From: a virus | IMG/VR virus record: IMGVR_UViG_3300028739_000015 | Location: 1-35,849 of that record | Strand: one strand, 5' to 3' | DNA: 35,849 nt | The notes under the pieces: model-generated | Database searches by the model: none | What the model was told of the DNA's origin: nothing | Seen by the model: the letters and a program-made list of their open reading frames with translations, nothing else | Made by a program: the position numbers and the translations under genes | Part shown: one piece after another, positions 1 through 9,900 of the stretch | How positions within the stretch are numbered: the stretch's first letter is position 1 | How the letters are laid out: every line of letters starts with the position of its first letter

Positions 1-37
1 GGTTCTGCCTGTCGAAGTTCGAATCTTCGTGAGACAA
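1..37 (+). tRNA. tRNA-Gln, 3' part only (cut by window edge)
   Basis: Only the 3' part is present. It starts at the last anticodon base (G1) and continues with the anticodon 3' stem, the T arm (CGAAG at 13-17 pairing with CTTCG at 25-29 around TTCGAAT) and the acceptor strand TGAGACA at 30-36. It matches the complete tRNA-Gln at 144-214 closely, so it is probably a second glutamine tRNA; the anticodon is not fully visible. Likely host DNA outside the prophage. Confidence 0.8.
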
Positions 38-93
38 CAAAATCAAACGGTTGGAGCTCAGAAATGAGTTTCAACCGTTTTTTCAACTTTCGA

Positions 94-124
94 TTTGTCG
101 GGAGAATATTTTTTTGTATTTTTG
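94..124 (+). promoter_or_regulatory. Bacteroides-type promoter for the tRNA-Gln gene
   Basis: TTTG at 94-97, a 19-base spacer, then TATTTTTG at 117-124. This fits the Bacteroides primary sigma consensus TTTG/TAnnTTTG. The tRNA begins 20 bases downstream. Confidence 0.7.
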
Positions 125-143
125 CTGTGTAAATAAAAAATCC

Positions 144-214
144 TGTCTTATGGTGTAATGGTAGCACTGCAGTTTCTGGATCTGCCTGTCTAAGTTCGAA
201 TCTTAGTAAGACAA
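144..214 (+). tRNA. tRNA-Gln (anticodon CTG)
   Basis: A full cloverleaf can be drawn. The acceptor stem TGTCTTA (144-150) pairs with TAAGACA (207-213). The D stem is GTG/CAC. The anticodon stem is GCAGT/TCTGC, with a T-T mismatch next to the loop. The loop TTCTGGA carries anticodon CTG at 176-178. The T stem is CTAAG/CTTAG around TTCGAAT. CCA is not encoded in full. Likely a host gene flanking the prophage. Confidence 0.92.
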
Positions 215-321
215 CAGTTTTGTATATACAGCGCCTCATTATCAGGCAGATGGTGGGGCGTTGTTATTCAAGGGTATAAATAAGGGTACACTATATGAAG
301 AAGTATCTAGTTTTTCAATGT

Positions 322-352
322 TTTGAGTATCTGAAAATAAAATATATCTTTG
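322..352 (+). promoter_or_regulatory. Consensus Bacteroides-type promoter, no clear gene downstream
   Basis: TTTG (322-325), 19 bases, TATCTTTG (345-352). It fits the consensus exactly but no recognisable gene follows in the next 400 bases. It may serve a host gene interrupted by the prophage, or a small RNA. Confidence 0.45.
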
Positions 353-658
353 TATCACTTTCCTTCGGTTTGCGGTTGGTGGGTTAAACACAATTTGCGG
401 TCGGGAGTGGTTTCCTAACCGCTATTTAATTGTATATCTTTGTTCTGACCCAAATAAATAAGGTTTTTTATAAAAAATATAAAAATATCGGATAGTATGC
501 AGAAGTGCAGCCAATCAACATAGTATGAATTGGATAAGTTGCATTAAAAATACTTCAAAAGTAGTGAAAGTGCATATTATTACTATAATCGAAAAAACAA
601 ATTGTGCAAAATCTATAAAACAATTTGTGTAAGAATACGACACACGCAGCATATACAG

Positions 659-687
659 AAAAGGCATCACGTTTGTGATGCCTTTTT
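659..687 (+). terminator. Rho-independent terminator
   Basis: Twelve-bp stem AAAAGGCATCAC / GTGATGCCTTTT with a GTTT loop and a trailing T run. It can work in both directions because of the A run on the left. It isolates the downstream lipoprotein gene from transcription coming from the tRNA side. Confidence 0.85.
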
Positions 688-757
688 AATTAGCATTTAA
701 ATGCTATTATAAATTATTATTTGTATTTTTGCTCTACAAATTCAAATATCGTTTAGT

Positions 758-1354
758 ATGAAAAGATTATTGTTTATTTCAATCATCACTATTTTGATTA
801 TATCATGCAAAAGCAATGATGTAAGCTCGACATTGAACCCTATCGACATAGTGCCTATACGACCATCGTTATTGGTATCTGCACAATCAGGTATAAGCAC
901 TGCACGAAAAATAACTGACATTCACTTTTACAATTACTCCATATCCGAGAATCATCCTGTAGGGTATGGATTAAGTTCATTTTCTGTTGACACATTAACT
1001 CCGTCTATTAATATGCGAATACTTGACTTTATGGATAAAAACGGAGTCCTAAATGGACCATTATCCAAAGCCCGAGATGTTGTATTCAGACGTACATTTC
1101 TTATCAAATACGGCTCTAATGATACAATTCCATACAATCTACCAACTACAATAATAACTCAGCAAGACCGATTAATTTCCGACACAATAGCATATATACC
1201 TAATTCCACACTTATAAAAGGATTATCAAAAATTGAATCAGCATATTTCGATGGCAATTATGATGAATGCACAAGATTATTTCAAACTGAATTTACATTC
1301 ATTCCAATATCAGGATATGAATGGAGAAAATTAAAGGCTGAAAATAATAATTAG
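758..1354 (+). CDS. Prophage-end lipoprotein (candidate lysogenic conversion gene)
   Basis: A 198-residue protein with a type II signal peptide: two basic residues, a hydrophobic stretch, then lipobox IISC with the acceptor Cys at residue 17, so it should be membrane-anchored outside the cytoplasm. No domain is recognised in the rest. It lies on the strand opposite to the tail operon and its last four bases overlap the 3' end of the fibre gene. It follows a terminator and has its own TATTTTTG box at 724-731, so it can be expressed independently of late transcription. This placement is typical of moron genes. A superinfection-exclusion or surface-modifying role is inference. The mature N terminus (CKSND) resembles that of the lipoprotein at 23127-23501 (CQSND). 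Confidence 0.75.
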   Translation: MKRLLFISIITILIISCKSNDVSSTLNPIDIVPIRPSLLVSAQSGISTARKITDIHFYNYSISENHPVGYGLSSFSVDTLTPSINMRILDFMDKNGVLNGPLSKARDVVFRRTFLIKYGSNDTIPYNLPTTIITQQDRLISDTIAYIPNSTLIKGLSKIESAYFDGNYDECTRLFQTEFTFIPISGYEWRKLKAENNN

Positions 1355-4300
1355 CCCTCTTTATATACCAGCCCAGTAGTAGTATCTACATACAAAGCTC
1401 TTGCATTATTGGTATTAGGCATTGATGACTTTGGCCTAAGCCCATCAAATCGCGGAATTTCTATCCACGCACCGCCATTCCAATATTTAACTCCGGCAGC
1501 TGAACATTGAATTCCTCCAGCAACTCCCGCGCGCATTTCAAATAATCCTGATTGATTATAATAAATATAATTGCTTGAATCCTTAAAGCTGAAAATTCCA
1601 TTATTTCCTATTTTTGTTTTACTGACGAACCCAACGACAGATATTGTATCTGGTGTAGATGGGGCTCCTGATATTACTACAGTAGCTGTTGATGAAGGAT
1701 TATTAGATGATAATTCTACATGGTAAGTTCCGCTCTGTAGATTTATCCCAAACTGAGACCCCGAAGACCCTGCTGCTGGATTCTCAGTATATACATTTAT
1801 TCCATTAGAATCAATTATAGAAAGTGTAAGTGTTTCTCCAGCCGCTCCATTTGTAATTGATATATATATCTTAATTGTAGATGGTTGAGAAATATAAAAA
1901 TTTTGAGTATAGGCAGATTTTATACCAGTCCAGGAGCTTTGTCTTGAAATTGATACGGTTATTGGTGATTGTAATTGCGACAAGGATTCAATAGCTGTAT
2001 CTGCAAATTCGATAGTACCAGATGTCAACGTATTACCAACCACATTTAGACCGCCTATTTTCCCAGAAACTGCTTGAATTATTCCTTTTATTACAGCATC
2101 TTGAGCATTTATTTTACCATCTTTTGTAATTAACAACTTTGAAATTCCATCTAACGCTTGCTGGTAGGTACTCCCTCCAAACAACAACACATTATCAACA
2201 TTTGATGTGCCGGGAATAGTAGTCAACCCCGACAACCCACCAGTAACAGCTCCCTGCAAGTTTTTTAATAGCATTACATTAGAAGCTACAACACCACCAT
2301 TTATTTCCGTACTACCGCCAAATGCAGCCTTTAGATAATCGAGGGAGGATATTTTAGCTTGTGTATCTTCTTGTGGAGAAATATACGTTGATGGAATTTT
2401 ACTCCCTTTTACAATCATTAAGTCAGAAATCAAAACACCCGCCCAATTACTGTTAATTGATCTAAAATCCAAGAATCCATAAACACCGACATATTGTTCA
2501 ATATACGCTGTTTTCTCGAACTTAATCCAAGTATTCAGGACGCTATCCTCATGCATAGTACCGAAGTAAATGTCATTAATATTCACATTCCAATTCAATA
2601 CACCGCCAGCAAAATGCTTATACCAAAACGAAATTGTATATTTTCCAACTTCAACGAGTGGAGATTGATATGTTATGTTCAACCGAAAAGCGTCACTACT
2701 TCCAACATTGGTAAACGAGTGCGCTTTAGTTTTAATGCCATTCTCTGAGTTTAGTGAAAAATAGCTTCCATTCGAAGGTACATAGGTCACAACTGGATTT
2801 TGAGACATCAAATTTGCCACTCCAATTTGTAAATTATCGACACTGCTCTGTGCTGTATTAGCAGAATTCTGAGCGGTATTTGCCACTGCCGTAGCTGCTG
2901 ATTGTGCATTGGCGGCAGCCTGTTGAGCTAAACTATCTAAATTAGCCTGAATAGCTTTGTTAGCAAGCTCTAGTTTGCTTTTGTATGTTGAGTACGAAGA
3001 ATCCCAAGTGCTGTATTTACTGTCGACATCTGCCTTTTCTGAGACTGTTGTTTTGCCGTCGGCAATTGCAGCATTTATTGAAGCTAATAGATTATCCTTC
3101 GCTCCGGAAATCGACACTTTTGCGTTCAATAAATCTGATTTAGCCGACCCGATTAGATATGAATTGGTATAAACTACATTATATCCTGCAATCAAATCAT
3201 TAAAATCTTTTGTGACTTGGTTTTTATATTTTTCAATTGATTGAGCCTCAGACTGAGAAATAACACCATCTTTGAATGACCCGTCGACATAAGTATTGAA
3301 AGCGGCAATACTTGAATTAGCTGTATTAGCAGATGTTTGAGCATTATCTGCTGCTTGTTTTGCGACGCCAATCGATTGGTTTATATCTCCTACAGCTAGT
3401 GTCCAATCACTAGGCTTGTTTCCTTTCTCAACCATGAAGTCAGAAATAAGAACATCAGCCCAATTACCCCCAGCTGCTTGAATATCTACGAAACCATGAG
3501 TTCCTATTAGTCTATCTACATAAACACTTCCTTTAAATTCTTTCCAAATATTCTCAACAGTCTCCTTATAAATGCTGCCTACGTAGGAGTCGTTTATTTC
3601 AATAATGTAGTCTAGAACTCCCCCTGCTTGATGTTTATATTTAAAAGAGACAGAATACCACCCACTTTCTTTTATTGGATTTTGGTATGTTATATTAACT
3701 CTAAGGGTTCCATCATTGCCATTATTAATAAATCTTGTCGCTAATGTGTTAATTCCTTGTTCTGCGTTGACATACAATCCGCCACCTGATGGAAAATATT
3801 TTTCAAAACCTGGATTTATGCTCATTAAATTTGTACCACCTATCTGCAAATTATTCACCGCTGCATTAGCCTTCGTTGTGGCATCACTTGCCGCCGTGCT
3901 AATTGCTTCCGATTTAGCCGTACTGATACCACTTTCAACGCTAACTCCCGATTGGAACTTAATGTTTCCCTGAATAACCTCATTTTCGAGATCAAAAAAA
4001 GTATTACCACTCGGACTTGCTATTTTTTTAGTCGTCAAACGTGCCGGTGTCAACTCTGAATAACCGTACATTTGACTGTACGATCTATCACCATCATTCT
4101 CGGAGTTCAAAATACCCATAAGTAAATGATAATACCCGTCAACGCCTTCCAACGCAATAGCTGTTTCAGAAAGCAAGAAAACACCAGTATTATCCGTTTT
4201 ACTCACTTTTGCATACAAGTAGTAAGACTTAGTACTATCGTCCAGTACGGGCGATATATATGCACTCATTTGCCACCATTTCAACTCTGATGCAGCATGT

Positions 4301-6078
4301 GAGCTCGAAAGGGTAGTTACTCCAAGCGTTTTATGTTGAATAATACCTGCGGATGAGATGAATTGTTTGGTTGTCGGGTTATAGATTTCATTGTGTGCAA
4401 CGGAAGCTGTAGAGTTTGAATTGGCAACAAACACGAATTGCAGCGTTTCATCACCGGCAATCAACTGCATTGTTTGAACCGTTAGCGGAGAAATAGAGCC
4501 GCTGAAATTCAATAGCGAATTCTGAAGCATTTCGGTTGTTTGCTTCACATCAGCAAACTGCCGACGGGCAAAACGAACCACTTCACTATCCTTTCGGTCG
4601 ATGGCTTGTTCCTGTGTCGAAGTCTTATTTAATTCGCTGCTTAGCGACCTTCCGGTGACTTCATTAGATAGCGTTATTTCAGGCTCCTTAGGCTTATTGA
4701 TATATTCTTTAACCCCAACTATACGAATAGATACCGGAGTCGTAAGATAATTATCATCACTCAATGCCACGAAATAACCGCAATTCATTTTTCCGCCTAT
4801 TTCAAGCCAGTTTCTTTTTGCATAAATCTCATCTAATGTACCTGTATAGGTATATTTTGGCTGTTCATTTTCCCATAAGTATTTTACCGCCTCATTCAAC
4901 ACATCCGTTTCGGCCTGTGTTTTGTATTCATTTGGTAAATCAATGTGGAATACAGCATATTTATCCCCTATTTCCGGAATTAATGAGCCTGAAGGATAAT
5001 TCACGCCATTATCCGAAGTTGGAACGATCTCAAAACGTTTATCAGCGGCCTTGTAGGCAACATCAAATTCCTTGCCTGCCAGTTGTCCGGTTTGGAAAAC
5101 AATAGTCATAGTTTCACCACCGATCACCAGTGATGCAAAATTCAACGTATCCGGAATAGATGAATCTACGATGTCGTAAAGATTAGTAGTTGCATTTACC
5201 ACGGTTACTGCACTCACTGTACCAATTCGCTTGGGGTATATCTTCGTCAAATCAACACTTCCCTCTAATTGGCGTCCAACAGGAGTAACGCGCTCAAGAT
5301 AAGTACCTGTTGCATCTGTTCGATATTGCACGCCCTCATAAGTAATGGTTGTACTCTTAGGCATGTGTAAGGTGGTAGCTCCGTATGTAGACGAATCTAT
5401 ATTCCGATCACTACCCTCAATAAATAGCCTACTAATAACCTTTGAAGATGACATATTAGCGCGCGATGTACCCGGCAATAAGCCACAGTTATAGCCATAT
5501 TTTAATGGAATAGGTGAATCTTTCGATTTCTCCACCTTGCCAATATTCAAGGTTTTATTGTCAAATTCCCACTCTGTTTTAAATGCATCAACTATTTTTG
5601 CCAACACATCAAAACAATAGTCATGATTAAAATCGATACACACCGGATCACTCTCTATGCAGGAACCAACAGACCATCCTCCAGCCGGATCATAGATATT
5701 CATATTGTCAACGAACCGCTGAGCAAATTCGCGGGGAGTAGCCGTAAGTGAGAACTTAAGTTCAAACGGACTATCTATCACACCGGCATTCATCGTGAAA
5801 AACTTAAACTTAGCTTCTTTAGTCAACGATTGAGATGAGTCAAGTATTAATGTATATTCAAAGTCCCGACTATGGTTCTGTTTGAAATTTTCATCTTCCA
5901 ACAAAAAATACCGCTCTGCCTTGAAATCGCAATAAGAACCCTGAGGTATCTCGTGAAATTCTGGCATATTAAAGTATAAAGTCATGGTATTATCATCCAT
6001 AACGGCTTTATACCTGTAACTTTTATCGTCGACAAGAAAATCAAGCAATTCCTCTCCGGATGCACTATATATTTTCAT
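1351..6078 (-). CDS. Tail tip/fibre protein with duplicated binding-type module
   Basis: A 1575-residue protein, last gene of the tail operon. Residues 1 to about 400 look like a baseplate hub/tail-endopeptidase-type region. A middle region is rich in Ala, Asn and Gln heptad-like repeats that suggest trimeric coiled coil (about 890-1075). Two modules of about 150 residues, starting NLQIGGTNLMS (near 738) and NLQIGVANLMS (near 1078), are clear duplicates and look like jelly-roll carbohydrate-binding domains (SFWYKH, WADVLISD, WAGVLISD motifs). The C-terminal part has the Gly/Ser-rich beta repeats common in phage fibres and ends in a short ALYVDTTTGLVY motif. It overlaps the upstream tail gene by 4 bases (ATGA-type coupling). 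It is the most likely receptor-binding protein by position, although it is not a DGR target here. Confidence 0.75.
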   Translation of the reverse strand: MKIYSASGEELLDFLVDDKSYRYKAVMDDNTMTLYFNMPEFHEIPQGSYCDFKAERYFLLEDENFKQNHSRDFEYTLILDSSQSLTKEAKFKFFTMNAGVIDSPFELKFSLTATPREFAQRFVDNMNIYDPAGGWSVGSCIESDPVCIDFNHDYCFDVLAKIVDAFKTEWEFDNKTLNIGKVEKSKDSPIPLKYGYNCGLLPGTSRANMSSSKVISRLFIEGSDRNIDSSTYGATTLHMPKSTTITYEGVQYRTDATGTYLERVTPVGRQLEGSVDLTKIYPKRIGTVSAVTVVNATTNLYDIVDSSIPDTLNFASLVIGGETMTIVFQTGQLAGKEFDVAYKAADKRFEIVPTSDNGVNYPSGSLIPEIGDKYAVFHIDLPNEYKTQAETDVLNEAVKYLWENEQPKYTYTGTLDEIYAKRNWLEIGGKMNCGYFVALSDDNYLTTPVSIRIVGVKEYINKPKEPEITLSNEVTGRSLSSELNKTSTQEQAIDRKDSEVVRFARRQFADVKQTTEMLQNSLLNFSGSISPLTVQTMQLIAGDETLQFVFVANSNSTASVAHNEIYNPTTKQFISSAGIIQHKTLGVTTLSSSHAASELKWWQMSAYISPVLDDSTKSYYLYAKVSKTDNTGVFLLSETAIALEGVDGYYHLLMGILNSENDGDRSYSQMYGYSELTPARLTTKKIASPSGNTFFDLENEVIQGNIKFQSGVSVESGISTAKSEAISTAASDATTKANAAVNNLQIGGTNLMSINPGFEKYFPSGGGLYVNAEQGINTLATRFINNGNDGTLRVNITYQNPIKESGWYSVSFKYKHQAGGVLDYIIEINDSYVGSIYKETVENIWKEFKGSVYVDRLIGTHGFVDIQAAGGNWADVLISDFMVEKGNKPSDWTLAVGDINQSIGVAKQAADNAQTSANTANSSIAAFNTYVDGSFKDGVISQSEAQSIEKYKNQVTKDFNDLIAGYNVVYTNSYLIGSAKSDLLNAKVSISGAKDNLLASINAAIADGKTTVSEKADVDSKYSTWDSSYSTYKSKLELANKAIQANLDSLAQQAAANAQSAATAVANTAQNSANTAQSSVDNLQIGVANLMSQNPVVTYVPSNGSYFSLNSENGIKTKAHSFTNVGSSDAFRLNITYQSPLVEVGKYTISFWYKHFAGGVLNWNVNINDIYFGTMHEDSVLNTWIKFEKTAYIEQYVGVYGFLDFRSINSNWAGVLISDLMIVKGSKIPSTYISPQEDTQAKISSLDYLKAAFGGSTEINGGVVASNVMLLKNLQGAVTGGLSGLTTIPGTSNVDNVLLFGGSTYQQALDGISKLLITKDGKINAQDAVIKGIIQAVSGKIGGLNVVGNTLTSGTIEFADTAIESLSQLQSPITVSISRQSSWTGIKSAYTQNFYISQPSTIKIYISITNGAAGETLTLSIIDSNGINVYTENPAAGSSGSQFGINLQSGTYHVELSSNNPSSTATVVISGAPSTPDTISVVGFVSKTKIGNNGIFSFKDSSNYIYYNQSGLFEMRAGVAGGIQCSAAGVKYWNGGAWIEIPRFDGLRPKSSMPNTNNARALYVDTTTGLVYKEG

Positions 6079-6944
6079 AAGAATACTTCTGTTAAGTTTA
6101 GCGTAAATTGGATTAAAATACCCGAAGAAAATGCATGCATTTTTTGAAATCCTGACATGCTGTTATAATAGACATACAGGTTATTATTTGTGTTAATAGT
6201 CAACTTTATAGCCGATGTATAGGTTAAGTTATTAAACAACGCATCGTAATTGTTATAAAATTCAGCCAGTGACGCGGCTTTCATATAGCAATCAACTACT
6301 ATTTTCCTTGCCTGCTTCTTAGTGCTGAAATCGACATCTACCACTTGCCCGGTCATTCGATCACTTGTCTGTATAAGTCCCGCTTTCGGATCATTTAGTT
6401 GCAAAGCTGTATCGTATATGTTTTTTACCGTAATACCGAAGTTTTTCAACTCAATATCATTCAGCTTTACATAAGCATCATTCTCTTTATCCGATTCGGG
6501 CACTGTACTATTCCCAAATTGACTTATCGGATCATCATCCATAAAGTCAACAGACAATTGTGCCGATTTAGTTCCGGACTTCATCAACCCACCCTTAACT
6601 GTAAATGCCGAACAGCTAACATACCGGAGTGTGAATGTCCGGTCATATTCTTTCACATAAATCGACCGATAACCGGAAGCCATAAGAGCTGCTTTAAAAG
6701 CGTTCAACCGGACAATAAACTGAGCTCCTGAAATAGCGTTTAAATAGAATTTAATCGTTACTTTTTTAGGTTTAAAATAGACTTCTGAAAGGTCTACGTC
6801 TTCACCATCCCGCTCAAACCAATCGTTTTTTAGTGGTTCTTTGCGTTCGGGGAAGGCTATAAGGTCAAGATCACCCCCCTTCAGAATAAACATGCCGATA
6901 TCGGATATATCCAATTCATCAATTATACATGATCCTGTCATCAT
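6075..6944 (-). CDS. Distal-tail-like (Dit-type) structural protein
   Basis: A 289-residue protein between the tape measure and the tail tip gene, the usual place of a distal tail/baseplate protein. No enzyme motif is visible. It is composed mainly of predicted beta strands, with a middle segment (IKFYLNAISGAQFIVRL) resembling ring-forming distal tail proteins. Its start codon overlaps the stop of the tape measure gene (ATGATGA arrangement at 6941-6944), indicating translational coupling. The assignment rests on position and general composition. Confidence 0.6.
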   Translation of the reverse strand: MMTGSCIIDELDISDIGMFILKGGDLDLIAFPERKEPLKNDWFERDGEDVDLSEVYFKPKKVTIKFYLNAISGAQFIVRLNAFKAALMASGYRSIYVKEYDRTFTLRYVSCSAFTVKGGLMKSGTKSAQLSVDFMDDDPISQFGNSTVPESDKENDAYVKLNDIELKNFGITVKNIYDTALQLNDPKAGLIQTSDRMTGQVVDVDFSTKKQARKIVVDCYMKAASLAEFYNNYDALFNNLTYTSAIKLTINTNNNLYVYYNSMSGFQKMHAFSSGILIQFTLNLTEVFL

Positions 6945-9900
6945 ACTTTTACCTTTATTCCTTTCACGTTCATATCTTCCAGATACTGTTTAATGTTTTC
7001 CAATAGCTTACAATATTCTGTATTATCGGCGATACGGTCAAGCTGACCGGTCATCGTCTGAAATATCAACATTTGTTCCCGGTTATAATTTCGTATATCC
7101 GCTATACTCGATCGAAGTGCGTACACACCACCACTTAGTTCATCAATGCTATCCTGTGAGGCTGTAGCCAAAGCTGCCGTTGTTCCGGCACGTTCGGTTG
7201 ATGAAGACAGATCAATACCGGTAGTCGTCTTAATTGACCCATACATATCGTTTATAAACTTCGTAGCATCGGATGTCGCCTGACCGATTCCATTATAAAA
7301 TGTACCCATAGCAGCCGTTACCTGTGCTGTTTTTTCTTCATTAGATAGCGATGTATCTTTATATACGGCCAATACCTTATCTGACAAATCAGAAAACATC
7401 TGTGCGAAAAATATCTGTTGTGCCAGGTCAGAGATCATTTTCTTCATAGCATTACCAACATAGTCTTGAAAATCATCAACAGCATCTTTACTACTATCTA
7501 GATTGTCAAATATAACTGTCATCAAATCATCACTTAATGACCCAAATATGTTTGATAAATAAGACTTAAGACTTCCTAAAGCCGTTTGATATTCTTCTGT
7601 ATAGTCCAGTGCCGATTGAAGAGCCGCCTTACTACTATCATTCAGCTTTTCATTCGCCAATATGGATGTAGCCAGTTCCGTATTCAGATTTCCCTGAGCA
7701 TCTATTAATGCCGGGTATTGTCCTAGTAGAGCAGAATAATCTGCCTTTTCACCACCCCAACCAAACAGACCTGTTTTGTGACTACCTGTTTGAACCGTAG
7801 CAGATGATAACGCTTTAACGGCATCATCTTTTGCTTTACCATAAGCAGCTATCTGAGCCACATAAGCATTAGCCTGTGTTAACTTACTTGTTCCAAATAT
7901 ATTTTCAGCCTTTTCAAGCAAATCATTTTGCTTCATCAGCAAATCGTTATACTGCTTTTGCGTATCGGCCTTTGCTTTCGCAATAGCTGCTAAAGCTTGC
8001 TGATGCGCTTTTTCGGCGCTGAATATAGCTGTCAGAGTTCCTGTTACCACACCAATTGCCGCACCCACATAGTCACCTTTTGCAAGGCTATTCACGGCAT
8101 TACCGGCTATATTCATAATAGTTCCAATAGATTTTGCCGCCGATGAAGCGGCATCGCCTTCCTCGGTAGAAATAGCGTCGAGCAATCCAACAGCCTGATT
8201 GGCATAATCAGATGCCGTGGAAAAAACAGTCTGCAACTTTTGTCCGTAAGTCTCTACAGAAGTAGTCAGGTTAGTTATATCTTCAGAGGCCTTCTTTGCC
8301 CCTTCAAGATCACCGGATACTTTAGCTTTAGCCAAGTCCTCTTTGGCTTTTTTAAGCTTACCAATGGAACTTATATAATCAGATAGCGAGCCACTAACTT
8401 TAACAGCCTGAGACTTATCTACCTCGGTTAATATCTTCTTGGCATCTTCCTGAGTTAGCTTGCCTGCGGCAAGTTCAGCAGCAACCCGTGTTTTTACCTG
8501 ATTGACTAATTTGTCATTAAGCTCCTTGCCCAGATTATATTGATCGGATACGGCTGTTTTGTATGCTTCAGTTTCTTGAATATAGCCCAACGTGACATCA
8601 CTTACCCGTTTGGCACGCTCTACCTTATCGGCTGTAGCACCGGCACGTAGATAAGCAGCCTGTTTCAATAGCTGCTGTTGTTTTTCTGTATCAGTTTCAG
8701 CGGCTGCCTGCGCTTCCCACGCCTGCGCTTGAGTCTCTATTTGTTTTATTTTTTTGCCCCATTCATCCTCTATCTTGATACGTTGGTCAGCCAGTTCCCC
8801 GGCTAAGTCAGTCATCTTGTCGCCCCATTCTTTGGTTGCATAGGCTGTTTTAGCTTGATAAGCAGCATCCAGTGCTAGCAGCTCATCGTTGCGCTGTTTC
8901 ATTACCTTTTTGTCCTTACTGGTATCAATAGCAGTGAGCGAAGCCGTTACAACCTGCTCCGTAGTTTTTGGCGTAAATCCGGCATCATTCTTATGTGCTG
9001 CATTGTAGGAATCTGCTGTAACAGCAAGCGGTTTGAAACCCTTGTCATCCTTATGTGCTCGGTTATAGGCTACAATAATAGCTTGTTCCTTTTCCGTGAT
9101 TTTCTGTGACTCCAACTGTTTTTCCTGCTCTATTTGTTGCAGACGTTTATTAAGGCTATCTTCTTGTTGAGAAATAAGGAGCTTAGATGTTTCATCGTGA
9201 ATATCAAGAATAAGCTTTTGTATCGCTTTTTCTGCATCATATTGCTCTTTTACCGCTTTAGTTCTTGTTTTTTTGGGGTCGGGTTTGTATTTTTCAATAT
9301 TGGCTTTTGCCAGTATTGCATCTGCTTTTTTAGTTTCCTCTCCTGCATATTTCACATAATTGTCGGCTTCCTCGAATTTCTTTTTAGCTTCGTTTATAGC
9401 TTCTTGTTTAGCTGTATTGGCCGCCATATATGACGTTGGTAACGAAAAAGTCATTCCGGTTTCACTAGGTCCACCACTTACTTTTGTGGTCTTGCGTTCA
9501 ATTTTATCCGGCATCTTTTCGGCTTCCAGCATAGCTTGAATAGCCTTTTTATATTTTTCAGAAGCCAGGTCCATTCCGGCCGCCGCTTTGGCCTTGGCTA
9601 TAAATGAGTTTACTAAAGCATCTTTATTTGTAACTAATAGATTTTCAGCATCAGCCACGGTGTTTATTTCAACACCAAGCGTTTTAAATGCTTCTTTATT
9701 ATCATCAACAAATTTCTTTTTTTCCTTAAGATTATCTCCAAGTCCATTCCATTTATCACTCAGTAATTCTATCTGAGCCATGGGTTTTGAAAATGAATCT
9801 CCTGCTTTTTCGCCAAATTCTTTAGCATCTTTTGCAGCATCCTGATGAGCCGAGGATAAGGCTGTAAGAGTATAAATCAACGTTCCTATTCCGGCAATCA

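Larger units (their letters stand above)
215..757. other. Intergenic stretch, probable host/prophage boundary
   Basis: No convincing gene is present. It holds a consensus promoter (322-352), two imperfect direct copies of a TTTGCGGT(T/C)GG motif 25 bases apart (from 369 and 394), a second TATCTTTG box (435-442), a leader-like segment ending in ATG at 497-499 followed by only eight codons, a cluster of TGCA-containing motifs (about 498-607), a terminator (659-687), a 16-bp palindrome (691-706) and a TATTTTTG box (724-731) ahead of the lipoprotein gene. Somewhere here host DNA should change to prophage DNA; the exact junction cannot be fixed from one sequence. Confidence 0.5.

Noticed and set aside
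1-214. Prophage attachment site in the tRNA-Gln genes
   Set aside because: Mu-like elements insert nearly at random; the tRNA 3' end is intact and there is no tyrosine recombinase. Proximity is probably chance.
230-450. Remnant of an integrase gene next to the tRNA
   Set aside because: Only about 30 codons are open after the ATG at 295 and no integrase motif is visible. The prophage has a DDE transposase and does not need a tRNA site.
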